From a virus, in the IMG/VR virus record IMGVR_UViG_3300024999_000072, positions 1 through 64,000 of that record: DNA of 64,000 bases; one strand, given 5' to 3'. Both the position numbers and the translations under genes were made by a program. Positions 25,588-34,024 of the stretch are shown one piece after another; position 1 is the first letter of the stretch; each line of letters starts with the position of its first letter. Below the pieces are notes generated by a model. That model made no database searches and was not told where the DNA came from. It saw only the letters and a list, made by a program, of their open reading frames with translations.

Positions 25588-26087
25588 TATAGATTATTCT
25601 CCTTCATGAATATTATTTTTGCACGTTCGAAATCGGAATCAACCTTATCTTTAGCCATCGGAGCTGCCTTAACCAGCATATTGACCACGTCTTTCTGTAG
25701 ATACCATGTAATTGGCTTGCTATGCGAATATTCCAGATTATCCCCGAACAGGTGCAGGTTTATGGTTTCCTGAGACGCAAGAGAAGAAATACACTTAACA
25801 TGGTCCTCGCGAGTGAGATTAAAAAACACTTCCATCTTGCATGGATCTCCTGGATAGTCATGGATCGTGATCGGCATCCGGATGAGGGGGAATCCGTTGA
25901 TTGAGTGTAATTCGACGCTTATTTCGATCTTGGCCGTTTTCATTTCTCGGGATTTGATCTCCTTGGTGGATAGGCGGACCAGAAGGTCTGTTTGCCAGTT
26001 TACGCCGTCCGCAGATGCGAAAGTAGGGAGACAACCGTAGCCGATTTTTCGGAAGGCTTGGATTTCGATGTAATTTAGCTCAATCAT
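25587..26087 (-). CDS. Unknown protein of the IbrAB/methyltransferase operon
   Basis: A 166-residue protein of mixed alpha/beta pattern with no motif I recognise. The C-terminal third is helical and basic (KDVVNMLVKAAPMAKDKVDSDF). The ATG has AGGAGGTAA upstream. Being last but one in a tightly packed operon, it is likely an accessory of the system. Confidence 0.65.
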   Translation of the reverse strand: MIELNYIEIQAFRKIGYGCLPTFASADGVNWQTDLLVRLSTKEIKSREMKTAKIEISVELHSINGFPLIRMPITIHDYPGDPCKMEVFFNLTREDHVKCISSLASQETINLHLFGDNLEYSHSKPITWYLQKDVVNMLVKAAPMAKDKVDSDFERAKIIFMKENNL

Positions 26088-26094
26088 ATATATA

Positions 26095-26754
26095 TTACCT
26101 CCTAAAAACTCTATAACTCAAACCGTTCTTTGATATTTTTTCAAGCATTACGGATAGCCTTTTGTGATTCAACTCAGTTCCAACAAACTTCTTACCATTC
26201 TTTTGGGCGTTTATTCCAACTAATCCGCGCCCCATACAAAGGTCACCAATACAGATATAATCCTCATTCTTGCAAACCCACTCGATAATGTCCTCCTCGT
26301 CCATATAGTCAAGCGGGAGCTTTTTACGCTTTGCGCTGCCTCTAATAACGTAGCATAGATTTTCCTTTTTATGATAATAAGTGCTGTTATAAAATGTAAC
26401 GTGCTTATAAATAGTCTTCATTTCCTGTATAAACTCGCTTAAATACTCTTTCCCAACTTCAACATAACAGACTACCGGGTTTATTTCAGCGATGCACTCA
26501 AAGAGTCTTTTATAAAACGTTGTAAAGCTGTCTTGATAATCCTGTCGTTCCGCTTTTGTGTAGAATGTATTCAGGTTACCAAGGTTCCACGGTGGGTCTA
26601 CGAAAATTAAATCAGCAGGCCACATAATGCCCGGGAGGGGATCGAATATATTGTGAACCTTAACGGTGCTTCCGTCGTCGAAAATAGCGAATTGACCATC
26701 ACTAATGGGGTGACGAAGGTAAGCATCTCCATAGTTCCACTTAACCAACTTCAT
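26095..26754 (-). CDS. DNA methyltransferase, DPPW type (N6-adenine or N4-cytosine)
   Basis: A 219-residue SAM-dependent methyltransferase. The catalytic motif IV is DPPW at residues 53-56 (LIFVDPPWNLG). The SAM-binding motif lies near the C-terminus (GDLCMGRGLVG at 170-180, then KKFVGTELN), so the order is permuted (motif IV before motif I). There is no obvious separate target-recognition domain; DNA specificity may come from partner proteins. It overlaps the ParB gene by 14 bases. No restriction enzyme is next to it, so it may modify phage DNA. Confidence 0.85.
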   Translation of the reverse strand: MKLVKWNYGDAYLRHPISDGQFAIFDDGSTVKVHNIFDPLPGIMWPADLIFVDPPWNLGNLNTFYTKAERQDYQDSFTTFYKRLFECIAEINPVVCYVEVGKEYLSEFIQEMKTIYKHVTFYNSTYYHKKENLCYVIRGSAKRKKLPLDYMDEEDIIEWVCKNEDYICIGDLCMGRGLVGINAQKNGKKFVGTELNHKRLSVMLEKISKNGLSYRVFRR

Positions 26755-27325
26755 CCACCTCAGTCATTTCCCAAGACTTTGAGTAGATCTGTTTTTTGAA
26801 TAGCTCAGCAATGCCTGTAATCTGCTTGAGCCTGAATACTTCCTCGATTTCCATGCCTAGCTTTTGTGCTACCTCTTCGTCAGGAACACCTTGCTCAATT
26901 AAGGCCTGCACTAGATCACCCATGAGTTCCACCTGATGCACTCCCCGGGCTCGGTTAAATTGGACGGTGGCCTCCATGCGTTGTGCTGGGGTAAGGTCTA
27001 GGACAATGATTGGAATTTCTTCTGCATCTAACCATATTTCCAGAATGCTGTCTCTATGGAAACCGTCTATAATAACGAACTTTTCCAAATCATCATCCCA
27101 TGCTGTAACGATCCCGAAACAAACTCCATTACTCAAGATGGATGTTTCTAAAAGTTCCATGTTGTTTCTTGGCACGCTGTTTGGATTGTAGTTATTAGCC
27201 TGAACGAGATCTCTCGGCACGATGATAGGGCACATAACAGGGAATGATATATCGCCTTTCTTTGTTTTTATTTTCGGAAAGTCTGGTATTTCGTAGACTC
27301 CGTATTTAGTAGCTATTCTTCTCAC
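26741..27325 (-). CDS. ParB/Srx-fold nuclease-domain protein, IbrB-like
   Basis: A 194-residue ParB-domain protein. The fold shows NYNPNSVPRNNMELLETSIL, the loop FGIVTAWDDDLEKFVIIDG and the hallmark DGFHR at about 87-91, then a helical domain. GTG at 27325 is chosen because GGAGGG precedes it at 7 bases and it overlaps the upstream stop by 4 bases. It is directly coupled to a PAPS-reductase-family gene, the IbrB-IbrA arrangement known from enterobacterial prophages. ParB-fold proteins of this type can bind nucleotides; the activity here is unknown. Confidence 0.82.
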   Translation of the reverse strand: MRRIATKYGVYEIPDFPKIKTKKGDISFPVMCPIIVPRDLVQANNYNPNSVPRNNMELLETSILSNGVCFGIVTAWDDDLEKFVIIDGFHRDSILEIWLDAEEIPIIVLDLTPAQRMEATVQFNRARGVHQVELMGDLVQALIEQGVPDEEVAQKLGMEIEEVFRLKQITGIAELFKKQIYSKSWEMTEVDEVG

Positions 27326-28440
27326 AGTAATTCCCTCCATTTCTTAATAGTGGCCTCCCTGGGATCTGGCTTGTTATCGATAGGGAGATTGTTCTCGTAG
27401 TCGTTCAGAACTAACTGACGGCACTGCTGGCGAGCAACATGGGGATTCGTGAGGTGTTTTCCGAAACGCTTTACGAAGATATCTTTCTTGGTTTCGTCCG
27501 GGTAGGTTTCAAGCAGGAAGTCTCTGTATTCTATCCACGTCTTGTAATTCTTCGGCAGTTTTTGAACTCTTAGCATCTTAGAATCTTTGCCGTACAGATT
27601 GCCAATACTGATACCCTTAACCCTTTTGAGCAACCGATTATAAGTACTAGGTTCAAACTCCGGCAACTCAACCAGCGCCTTGAAGGACTTCTCGTGGATT
27701 AAACTAGATACGCGGATTTCCTGTATCCCCATGCCCTTTTTGTACATATAGTCATAGATTTTCGAATACTTCAATTTTGTATCATAGATATATTTCCATA
27801 TATCATGGAAATTCCAATCATAGAGAGGATAGAAGGCAACGCTTCCGCGTTTCATCTTAGTGCACCAGAAAGTATTTTGGTACCCGGGATTCTTAGCGAC
27901 AGCTCGCCACCGGTTGGGGCTTTCCGTGGCGCGTAGGCCAACGAGAAAGGCTGTATTTTCGCGGGAGTTCTGAAAGTTTTCTAACGCATCATAAAACCCA
28001 AATCCTTTGTTTTTATCCCTGACGGTTTCCGTTTCTATGGGCCATGGTTTGTGCTGAATGGAACCGGTTTTCTTACTACGCATCCACAATTTGTGTTTGC
28101 CAGCTTCCCAGCATATGAGTTGGCCTTCCGTTAGACTCGTGGCGTTGGTGAGCTTAAATTCGATCTGTAGCCATAGCGGGATAGTGTTCTCAGGATACAG
28201 TTTCATGAGGTACTCAATCTGCTTAATTGTGCTGTCGTATACCACCTCTTCATCCAGAAAGAATATGCCGATCTTTCTTCCGCGTTTATTAGCCTCCAAG
28301 AGCGCTAAATGAACCAAGACCGTGCTATCCTTGCCGCCACTTATCGATACAACAATGTTCTCGAACTCGTCAAAAATGTACGACATCCTCTCCTTTGCCG
28401 AGACCAGTACCGACTTATTTATATAAACTTGCTTGAGCAT
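27322..28440 (-). CDS. PAPS-reductase-family PP-loop protein, IbrA-like
   Basis: A 372-residue PP-loop ATP pyrophosphatase. The motif SGGKDS lies at 34-39; LVGLRATESPNRWRAVAKN and WCTKMKRGSVAFYPLYDWN are typical of IbrA/DUF3440-type proteins. It probably adenylates a substrate and may transfer sulfur or act on a nucleotide, but no reaction is established for phage members. It is coupled to the IbrB-like ParB gene and overlaps its upstream neighbour by 26 bases. A second, different PP-loop gene lies at 59853-61100. Confidence 0.85.
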   Translation of the reverse strand: MLKQVYINKSVLVSAKERMSYIFDEFENIVVSISGGKDSTVLVHLALLEANKRGRKIGIFFLDEEVVYDSTIKQIEYLMKLYPENTIPLWLQIEFKLTNATSLTEGQLICWEAGKHKLWMRSKKTGSIQHKPWPIETETVRDKNKGFGFYDALENFQNSRENTAFLVGLRATESPNRWRAVAKNPGYQNTFWCTKMKRGSVAFYPLYDWNFHDIWKYIYDTKLKYSKIYDYMYKKGMGIQEIRVSSLIHEKSFKALVELPEFEPSTYNRLLKRVKGISIGNLYGKDSKMLRVQKLPKNYKTWIEYRDFLLETYPDETKKDIFVKRFGKHLTNPHVARQQCRQLVLNDYENNLPIDNKPDPREATIKKWRELL

Positions 28441-29290
28441 AGATTGAATCCAACCTCGCTTTCCACGTTACAAACTCGTTAACAATCACGGTGTCGATAG
28501 GTAGGGTGGTGCTTAGATATTTGATCTTGGCCATGCCAGTCGTTTTAATAAAATCGTTAAAACTTAGTCGCCGATAGTGAGTGTCAATAACAATGTATTT
28601 TCCTTGTTTATCTATTTCGTCATAGGTTTTGACGTTATCTAGCTTGAATCGCTTGTTTCTTGCGACGTATAACTCCTCAGGGATAATTGCACATTTCTTA
28701 AGATCACCAGCGAATAGTTGCAGGGACCTCGGTATAGTATCTGGGTCCTTATTACCCAAATTATCGAAGAGTTGGTCCCGTTTTTTCGCGTATTGCTCCT
28801 TATTTTTGTCAGTGATCTCAACGTTGATTGTTTCGATCTTGACGCGGAAGGGCTTAATCTTAATATCCTCAGCTTGCAAAAATACATAATCAAAGGACTT
28901 CCCTTTGTATTTGCCTTTATTATCAAAGTCCAATAAGATCATGAAATCGTTCTTATCGGAGATGATCGGGAAGAACTCAAAGATAATCTTATGTGGAGTC
29001 TGGTTAAGATAGTGGTGAGCACAGTTGTAGATCAACTCACTTCGGTTCGCGGTCCGCATGCAGCCATCCATAATGATAAGGCATGTATTATCTATCTCTT
29101 CAAGAAGTCGGTAGAAGAACTTATACATTTCGATGTCTGCGTACTCGATGTACTCGATGTCGATTGGTACGCTGTACTTGACCGGAAACTTCTTGAAGTA
29201 GAAACAATAGACTTTTTTGATGTCGGTTGCTTGCAGATATGCGTCGATTTCCTTTTGTTTCTCACGGCTGTTTAGGCCTATTCTGATCAT
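28415..29290 (-). CDS. Unknown 291-residue protein between IbrA-like enzyme and helicase
   Basis: No known family was recognised. The first half looks like a Rossmann-like alpha/beta domain (KKVYCFYFKKFPV, CLIIMDGCMRTANRSELIYN, KIIFEFFPIISDKNDFMILLDFDN). The second half has charged helices and strands ending SLYK. It overlaps the helicase gene by 4 bases and the IbrA-like gene by 26 bases, so equal production and complex formation are likely. This is the core gene of the operon most worth structure prediction. Confidence 0.7.
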   Translation of the reverse strand: MIRIGLNSREKQKEIDAYLQATDIKKVYCFYFKKFPVKYSVPIDIEYIEYADIEMYKFFYRLLEEIDNTCLIIMDGCMRTANRSELIYNCAHHYLNQTPHKIIFEFFPIISDKNDFMILLDFDNKGKYKGKSFDYVFLQAEDIKIKPFRVKIETINVEITDKNKEQYAKKRDQLFDNLGNKDPDTIPRSLQLFAGDLKKCAIIPEELYVARNKRFKLDNVKTYDEIDKQGKYIVIDTHYRRLSFNDFIKTTGMAKIKYLSTTLPIDTVIVNEFVTWKARLDSIYAQASLYK

Positions 29291-30699
29291 AAACCCTTAA
29301 TCAACTCCCTAAGTTTGTTTTTATCACCTTGAGACTTCTCCACCTCCTGGCGAAACGATGCGGCGGCATTCTCCTTGTTAGACAACGCTTTATTGATCCT
29401 ATCGTCAATACTTCCGGAACAATAAATATCGATGTAAGTTACGTCATGCTCCTGGCCTATGCGGTGGTCCCGGTCCTCGGCCTGTAAACGTTCAGAGTAC
29501 TTAAACCCGTTGTTGTAAAATATGACAAAGTGCGACTCATTCAAGGTTAGGCCGTGGCCGCCACAGCTCGGGGTTGACACAAAGAACCGCGCTGGTCCTC
29601 GGAATAGTCCAACTTGTGCGGGACGGTCCTTTTCCTTGATCCCTCCATGGAATTGTGAAACAGAATCCTCGCCGTACTTATCAGACAGAGCTTTTACTAT
29701 CCCGCGTATATCATACATAAACTTGGCCCAGACAATGATCTTCTTGCCCTCAGGGATATCCGCAACCGCATCCATAAATGTCTCCATCCGGTAATGTCGG
29801 AACTCGAATAACTTCATTTTGCCCTTAACGCGGTAATTCCAGAATCCACATACGATCTCCTGCAGGGCCGTAAACATGCGGAAGATAGAAGTCGAGTTAA
29901 AATCTTCGCGGTCCAATTCGGCTAGGAATTTCTCTTTGGCTAAGTGGTATTCGTGAGCTTGTTTATCAGTCATATGGAAATATCGTGTTTCGTAGAGTTT
30001 TTTAGGGAGATCAAGACATTCCTCTTTTGTAATTTGGTAGACATACGGCTTAGTTTTAGCGGCTAGGTATGCGGTGTTGTGGCTCCTCACAATCCGACCC
30101 GGGAACTTCTCGGAATACTCAAGGTGGTTGGCAGCAAAACTGTAGAAGGAGTTATACCCGAGGATCTTGGGCGAGAGAAAACGCATCTGTGCGTAAAGGT
30201 CTACAACACCTTGGGAGAGGGGAGTGCCGGTTAGAATTAGGCGATACCTTGAGCGCGCGCTCATGGCCGTGATCCGTGTCGTGCGCTTTGAGTCGTGGCC
30301 CTTAATATAGCTCGATTCGTCCAAGATAACGAACGTTTTAGCCGTGATTAGCTTATTCGCAGCCAAGACCATGCGTGTACTACTACTCATCGACTCGATG
30401 CCGATAATATACCACAACGCCTTCGGTATTGATCGCTCCCGCGTCTTGCTCCCAAAAACGTAGATATCGGCATCGGTGCAGTCGGTGTGCTTGAGTATCT
30501 CTTGCCGCACGGTTTCTTTGAGTGATACTGGACAAAAGTAAACAACCTTGTCTATCTTATGTTGGCGACGGTAAACAATTTCGAAGGTTGTTCTCGTTTT
30601 CCCTGTCCCCATGTCCATGAAGAGTCCGCCTATGGTAGTGGGAACCATTTTTTCTACAGCCGGTACTTGGTGGGGGAGAAGGTTAGTCTTTAAATTCAT
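29287..30699 (-). CDS. SNF2-type DEAD/DEAH-box helicase or translocase
   Basis: A 470-residue superfamily 2 ATPase. Motif I MGTGKT at 30-35, motif II DESS at 127-130 in place of DEAH, motif III LTGTP at 156-160, and motif VI QAEDRDHRIGQ near 415, the last typical of SNF2/phage translocases. It has only the two RecA-like lobes and a short tail, so it probably works with neighbouring proteins. It may remodel DNA for the methyltransferase or PP-loop enzyme. Confidence 0.9.
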   Translation of the reverse strand: MNLKTNLLPHQVPAVEKMVPTTIGGLFMDMGTGKTRTTFEIVYRRQHKIDKVVYFCPVSLKETVRQEILKHTDCTDADIYVFGSKTRERSIPKALWYIIGIESMSSSTRMVLAANKLITAKTFVILDESSYIKGHDSKRTTRITAMSARSRYRLILTGTPLSQGVVDLYAQMRFLSPKILGYNSFYSFAANHLEYSEKFPGRIVRSHNTAYLAAKTKPYVYQITKEECLDLPKKLYETRYFHMTDKQAHEYHLAKEKFLAELDREDFNSTSIFRMFTALQEIVCGFWNYRVKGKMKLFEFRHYRMETFMDAVADIPEGKKIIVWAKFMYDIRGIVKALSDKYGEDSVSQFHGGIKEKDRPAQVGLFRGPARFFVSTPSCGGHGLTLNESHFVIFYNNGFKYSERLQAEDRDHRIGQEHDVTYIDIYCSGSIDDRINKALSNKENAAASFRQEVEKSQGDKNKLRELIKGL

Positions 30700-31843
30700 C
30701 CAACACCTCCGTATCGTCAGGTATTTCTAGCACTGGAGCCCTGCTTGTTACAACGGCATAATCCTTTTCTTTCGGCTCCATGGCGATGCCGATAATCGAG
30801 TTATTACGCACCTCCTCTGCTCTTGTGATAACATCCCTAGCTCCGCTCGAAATCTCAAACTTATACATCTCCGCAAAGTCTAGCACCTCCGCGAAGTGCT
30901 CAGGCGAAACGACTACATTCGGCTTATCGTATTTTGCACCAGTGATGGATTTAGCTCGTCGATACAGATTTTCGTCTCGCGACCACGAAATAACGAACCA
31001 TCCGAAGTATTTACCCTCTACTACACGAGATATCCACCGTGTACATTCTGGTTTGTAGTCGGCGTTAATTGCTCTCTCGCGGATCTCAGCGTCGAAGATC
31101 CGGATGGAGAACCCTGCGTATAGGAGTTTGTTTCCGGCTTCAGCAGCGCGGTCCTCAATGGTGCCATTCTTCATCCTTATTCTTCGTTTCCATGATCCTT
31201 CGGACCATACCATGTTTAGTTCTTTTTTCACAAGTTCGCGGAAACTATCTCGTTTCTCGGGGAATCTTATTTCTAGCAGATCGTCAAGGATGCGTATTTC
31301 TGCGACAGTCTCAGTTTTCGGATTCTCCGGCCGGACGGTGGCTTCCGCAAGAATATCCTTGACAACTTCCTTAGGCGGCATAATCTCTTCATGCTTGATC
31401 GTTTCTAATTCTGCGTTTAAAAGCTTCATGACCCCTAGTGAGTCCCTAACTAAAAACCGTCGATCTATCCACCAGTGGGCTCTTGTTTTTCCCGCCTTGA
31501 TGTGTTCGATCGCATCCCGCATATTGGCTTGGGTATCAATGTGCCCTAATCGCTTATCTGCCGCAACCGAATCCATGTATGAAAGCAGTTCTATCCTGAT
31601 TGATTCGGCCCACGGAATCTGCTTCTCTGTGCCGGTTAGTGCAGGGAGATTGTTATCCTTCGCGGCTTCGGCAGCTTCTCGGTTCGCCTCTTTGCGACGG
31701 CGTTGCAGATCGACTTGGTAGCATTCGGAGCAGAGCTTGTCGGCTTCGATGTGTTCTAATTTCCATTCGCAGTCCTTAGTTTTCCCGATCAGGGCCACGG
31801 TTTCCTCGTGGCCGCAGGAGCGGGTGACGGTGTAGTTAGCCAC
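30683..31843 (-). CDS. Zinc-finger-containing protein, unknown function
   Basis: A 386-residue protein. The N-terminus carries a putative zinc finger (RSCGH...KDCEW...LCSECY, residues 7-46). A helical basic middle and an alpha/beta C-terminal half (NVVVSPEHFAEVLDFAEMYKFEISS) follow. GTG at 31843 is chosen since GGATGTGGGG lies just upstream; an in-frame TTG at 31864 is an alternative. It overlaps the helicase by 17 bases. Possibly a DNA-binding partner of the helicase. Confidence 0.7.
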   Translation of the reverse strand: MANYTVTRSCGHEETVALIGKTKDCEWKLEHIEADKLCSECYQVDLQRRRKEANREAAEAAKDNNLPALTGTEKQIPWAESIRIELLSYMDSVAADKRLGHIDTQANMRDAIEHIKAGKTRAHWWIDRRFLVRDSLGVMKLLNAELETIKHEEIMPPKEVVKDILAEATVRPENPKTETVAEIRILDDLLEIRFPEKRDSFRELVKKELNMVWSEGSWKRRIRMKNGTIEDRAAEAGNKLLYAGFSIRIFDAEIRERAINADYKPECTRWISRVVEGKYFGWFVISWSRDENLYRRAKSITGAKYDKPNVVVSPEHFAEVLDFAEMYKFEISSGARDVITRAEEVRNNSIIGIAMEPKEKDYAVVTSRAPVLEIPDDTEVLDEFKD

Positions 31844-32399
31844 TGCCCCACATCCAAGCCACAAACTTGTCAGCGTCCCATCCTAGCTCATCGCACGCGT
31901 CGAAGATGGAATCCATCCAGTCGGGATGATATTCATTACCTTCGCCAACGATCTTGTCAACTGACTTGAGATACTGAGCAAATGCTTCGCGTCCTTCTTT
32001 GCCTAACTCTACGAGCTCAGGGATCGACTTGAATTTTAGTATTTCGGACATCCAAAACTTTTTACGATAGATCTCTTCCATATCGCTTGGCTTTGCATAT
32101 ACCTCGACGTGATCATAATTTCCCTCGTTCACGATCTGGTTAAAAAATACGTCAACTTGCAACATCTGATCGCTAATCGTCATGTGAGGCGCAGGTGTAA
32201 CCTTAAAGCTAGAACCATGATCAGGCGCTACTCGCTTACTTGCCCACACTTGACTAATCTCATTATCCTTAATACGGATCTCAATAGAGAATTCACCGAA
32301 AGGATATTCTCCGGTTACGACAACTGCGTAACGACCGTGGCCGAACTTAAAGTTTTTTACTGCTTCAAACGCTTCGCTGGTTAGTTCTATTAGGTTCAT
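31836..32399 (-). CDS. Unknown protein of the minus-strand operon
   Basis: A 187-residue acidic protein with an N-terminal beta-rich half (KFGHGRYAVVVTGEYPFGEF) and a helical C-terminal half. ATG at 32399 has AAGGAGGATG upstream; the frame extends further back, but that region forms three hairpins. No family recognised. Confidence 0.68.
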   Translation of the reverse strand: MNLIELTSEAFEAVKNFKFGHGRYAVVVTGEYPFGEFSIEIRIKDNEISQVWASKRVAPDHGSSFKVTPAPHMTISDQMLQVDVFFNQIVNEGNYDHVEVYAKPSDMEEIYRKKFWMSEILKFKSIPELVELGKEGREAFAQYLKSVDKIVGEGNEYHPDWMDSIFDACDELGWDADKFVAWMWGSG

Positions 32400-32492
32400 G
32401 GCTTCATCCTCCTTATTTCTGGGCCTATAACCCTTGAGCGCCGCACCCTTTCGGGTGGTCCTGGCTTGCACAGGACTGGGCCTAGCGGGCTA
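32400..32492 (-). promoter_or_regulatory. Structured leader RNA candidate upstream of the 31836-32399 gene
   Basis: On the minus strand three consecutive hairpins are visible: CCTAG-CCCG-CTAGG, GTCCTG-TGCAAGC-CAGGAC, and CACCC-GAAA-GGGTG (a GNRA-type loop), followed by AAGGAGGATG and the ATG. AGGCCCAG occurs twice in the leader. Confidence 0.5.
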
Positions 32493-32711
32493 GGAAATTT
32501 CAGGATACAATGTCTCGTTAATCATCTCCTGAAGCTTCTTCGCTTCAGGAATCATCCATTTCGGCGAATTTTTAGCCTGTTCTGAATCAGGCTCACATAT
32601 CGAATAGTGCTCCCCATCCCAATTCCGAATATAGACAGTAGGTGATCCCATAGATGTCCTGACCACTATTTCTGGCCCTAGCTCCCATTTACCGATTTCA
32701 ATTTTTTCCAT
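32490..32711 (-). CDS. Small protein, unknown function
   Basis: A 73-residue protein (MEKIEIGKWELGPEIVVRT...) with a beta-rich N-terminus and a helical C-terminus. The ATG follows a hairpin leader and AAAGGGCG. Second gene of the operon driven from 33000-33028. Confidence 0.6.
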   Translation of the reverse strand: MEKIEIGKWELGPEIVVRTSMGSPTVYIRNWDGEHYSICEPDSEQAKNSPKWMIPEAKKLQEMINETLYPEIS

Positions 32712-32726
32712 TTCGTAACGCCCTTT

Positions 32727-32748
32727 CGCCGGATTGGCCCGGCTGGCC
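32727..32748 (-). promoter_or_regulatory. GC-rich hairpin leader element, copy 2
   Basis: Minus-strand GCCGG-GCCAAT-CCGGC hairpin followed by GAAAGGG, immediately before the 32490-32711 gene. It matches the element at 22245-22270 (GCCAGCCGGG, CCAAT, CCGGCG, AAAGG shared). Confidence 0.5.
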
Positions 32749-32754
32749 TAATTC

Positions 32755-32964
32755 CTAAACTCCAAACATCGACCATTCTTCCTCGATTGCTACTGGCTGT
32801 AATCCACTCAGTACCTTTTCTCTAAGTATGCTTAATTTACTTTTCTCCATCAGCATGCTGTCAAATTTTTCGCGTCCCATTAATGCAACCTCATTGTTGA
32901 TTGTATCAAGTTTATCATTCAGTAGGTCCAGGACTGTTTTTAGATCATTTTTATTTAGTTCCAT
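32755..32964 (-). CDS. Small coiled-coil protein, first gene of the minus-strand operon
   Basis: A 69-residue protein with a heptad-like helix (LKTVLDLLNDKLDTINNEVA ... KSKLSILREKVLSGL). GAGGGAATG provides the ribosome binding site. It lies 36 bases after a near-consensus promoter. Function unknown; a small regulator or phage host-interaction protein is possible. Confidence 0.65.
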   Translation of the reverse strand: MELNKNDLKTVLDLLNDKLDTINNEVALMGREKFDSMLMEKSKLSILREKVLSGLQPVAIEEEWSMFGV

Positions 32965-32999
32965 TTCATTCCCTCGCTCTCAACTCTTGATCTTAATTA

Positions 33000-33028
33000 A
33001 TTATACAGCACGTTACGTTATGCGTCAA
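33000..33028 (-). promoter_or_regulatory. Near-consensus promoter of the eleven-gene operon
   Basis: On the minus strand TTGACG (33028-33023), 17 bases, TATAAT (33005-33000). The spacer contains GTTACGTTA-like sequence related to the GTTACGTAAC palindrome in the 23-kb divergent promoter, so both may share a repressor. A TTCGTAA/TTACGAA inverted repeat lies just upstream (33047-33064). Confidence 0.85.
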
Positions 33029-33064
33029 GGGATAAACAGGGGTATTTTCGTAATAATTTACGAA

Positions 33065-33094
33065 TAAAAAAAGCCCCCACTTTCGTCAGGGACC
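33065..33094 (-). terminator. Intrinsic terminator after the KfrA-like gene
   Basis: On the minus strand GTCCC...GGGGGC around GACGAAAG, followed by seven T, just past the stop of the coiled-coil gene. Confidence 0.75.
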
Positions 33095-33101
33095 AATAAT
33101 T

Positions 33102-33971
33102 TCACACCTTCGTCCGTGTTTTACCAAGTTCGAACTCGTGAATCCTTGCGGTCAAAGTCTGAATCCGATCTTGGAGAGTATCGATTTTGACCGTATATTC
33201 GTCTTTAAGTTTAGCTGTTGATTCGAGCACACGATTATTGGCATCGATCCCTGCCGCATGAATCTGCAGGTCAGCCATTTTTTGCATAGAGGCCAATTCG
33301 CCGGCATGAGTCTTTTCTCTGGTTGTAATAGCTTGCTCTTTGATTTCGATCACATGGAGATGTTGAGATGATTCTGTAATGAGTTTTTCGATTTGGCGCC
33401 GAGACTCTTTGCGCTGCGCCCTAAGCTCTTGTACTTCAGCTTCCATTTCAGCCACGGTCCCGATCCGCGCCTCCAAGGTTTCGTTTTGATTTGTTAGTAG
33501 CTCGATAGTTATACGATTAGATTTATTAACGGCTTCAAGCTCGCTATTTCTCTCAGAAAGCTCTTTGAGCTGATCCTGAATTTCGGCCAAATCCAACCGA
33601 GCTTTGTCGCGCTCAACTTCAGCATGAAGACGACTCTTATCTACCTGGTCGACAATTCCTTGATGCACTCGTTTTTCTTGATCGATGCTTTCTGTGAAGT
33701 TTTCCTTCAGGTCATGAAGTTTCTGGACCATGTTTGTAAAGATTGATTCGGCATGGGATAGGTGGTAACGAAGCTGCTGCATATCCTCGGTTTGCTCAGT
33801 GTCGCTACTGGCTAATAAATTCGTTTTGAATTGTGTAACCATGGCCGCGAATAGTTCTTTTTGGCTAAGGCCAGTTACTTTTAATAGCTCGCCCACAGAT
33901 TCAGTAATGTCACTTGTGGTTTTTACCGAGTATGTAGGCGGGACTGCCTTAATTTCCTTTTCATCCGACAT
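33102..33971 (-). CDS. KfrA-like DNA-binding coiled-coil protein (plasmid partition candidate)
   Basis: A 289-residue protein. Residues 12-50 (TYSVKTTSDITESVGELLKV...) look like a DNA-binding head. Residues 65-280 form a near-continuous coiled coil (ELRAQRKESRRQIEKLITES and similar). This head-plus-long-coil design is that of plasmid KfrA-type proteins that coat and position DNA. It is transcribed alone from a promoter overlapped by GTTTAC/GTAAAC repeats, which suggests autoregulation and a nearby centromere-like site. Confidence 0.68.
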   Translation of the reverse strand: MSDEKEIKAVPPTYSVKTTSDITESVGELLKVTGLSQKELFAAMVTQFKTNLLASSDTEQTEDMQQLRYHLSHAESIFTNMVQKLHDLKENFTESIDQEKRVHQGIVDQVDKSRLHAEVERDKARLDLAEIQDQLKELSERNSELEAVNKSNRITIELLTNQNETLEARIGTVAEMEAEVQELRAQRKESRRQIEKLITESSQHLHVIEIKEQAITTREKTHAGELASMQKMADLQIHAAGIDANNRVLESTAKLKDEYTVKIDTLQDRIQTLTARIHEFELGKTRTKV

Positions 33972-34024
33972 GATTTAAAACCTCCTCCAAGATAGGTATA
34001 CTTTTTACCCTTGATATAAGCGGT

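Noticed and set aside
26095-26754. Classical restriction-modification system around the DPPW methyltransferase
   Set aside because: No endonuclease of restriction type lies next to it. The SNF2-type helicase lacks a fused nuclease domain, so a Type I or III system is not supported.
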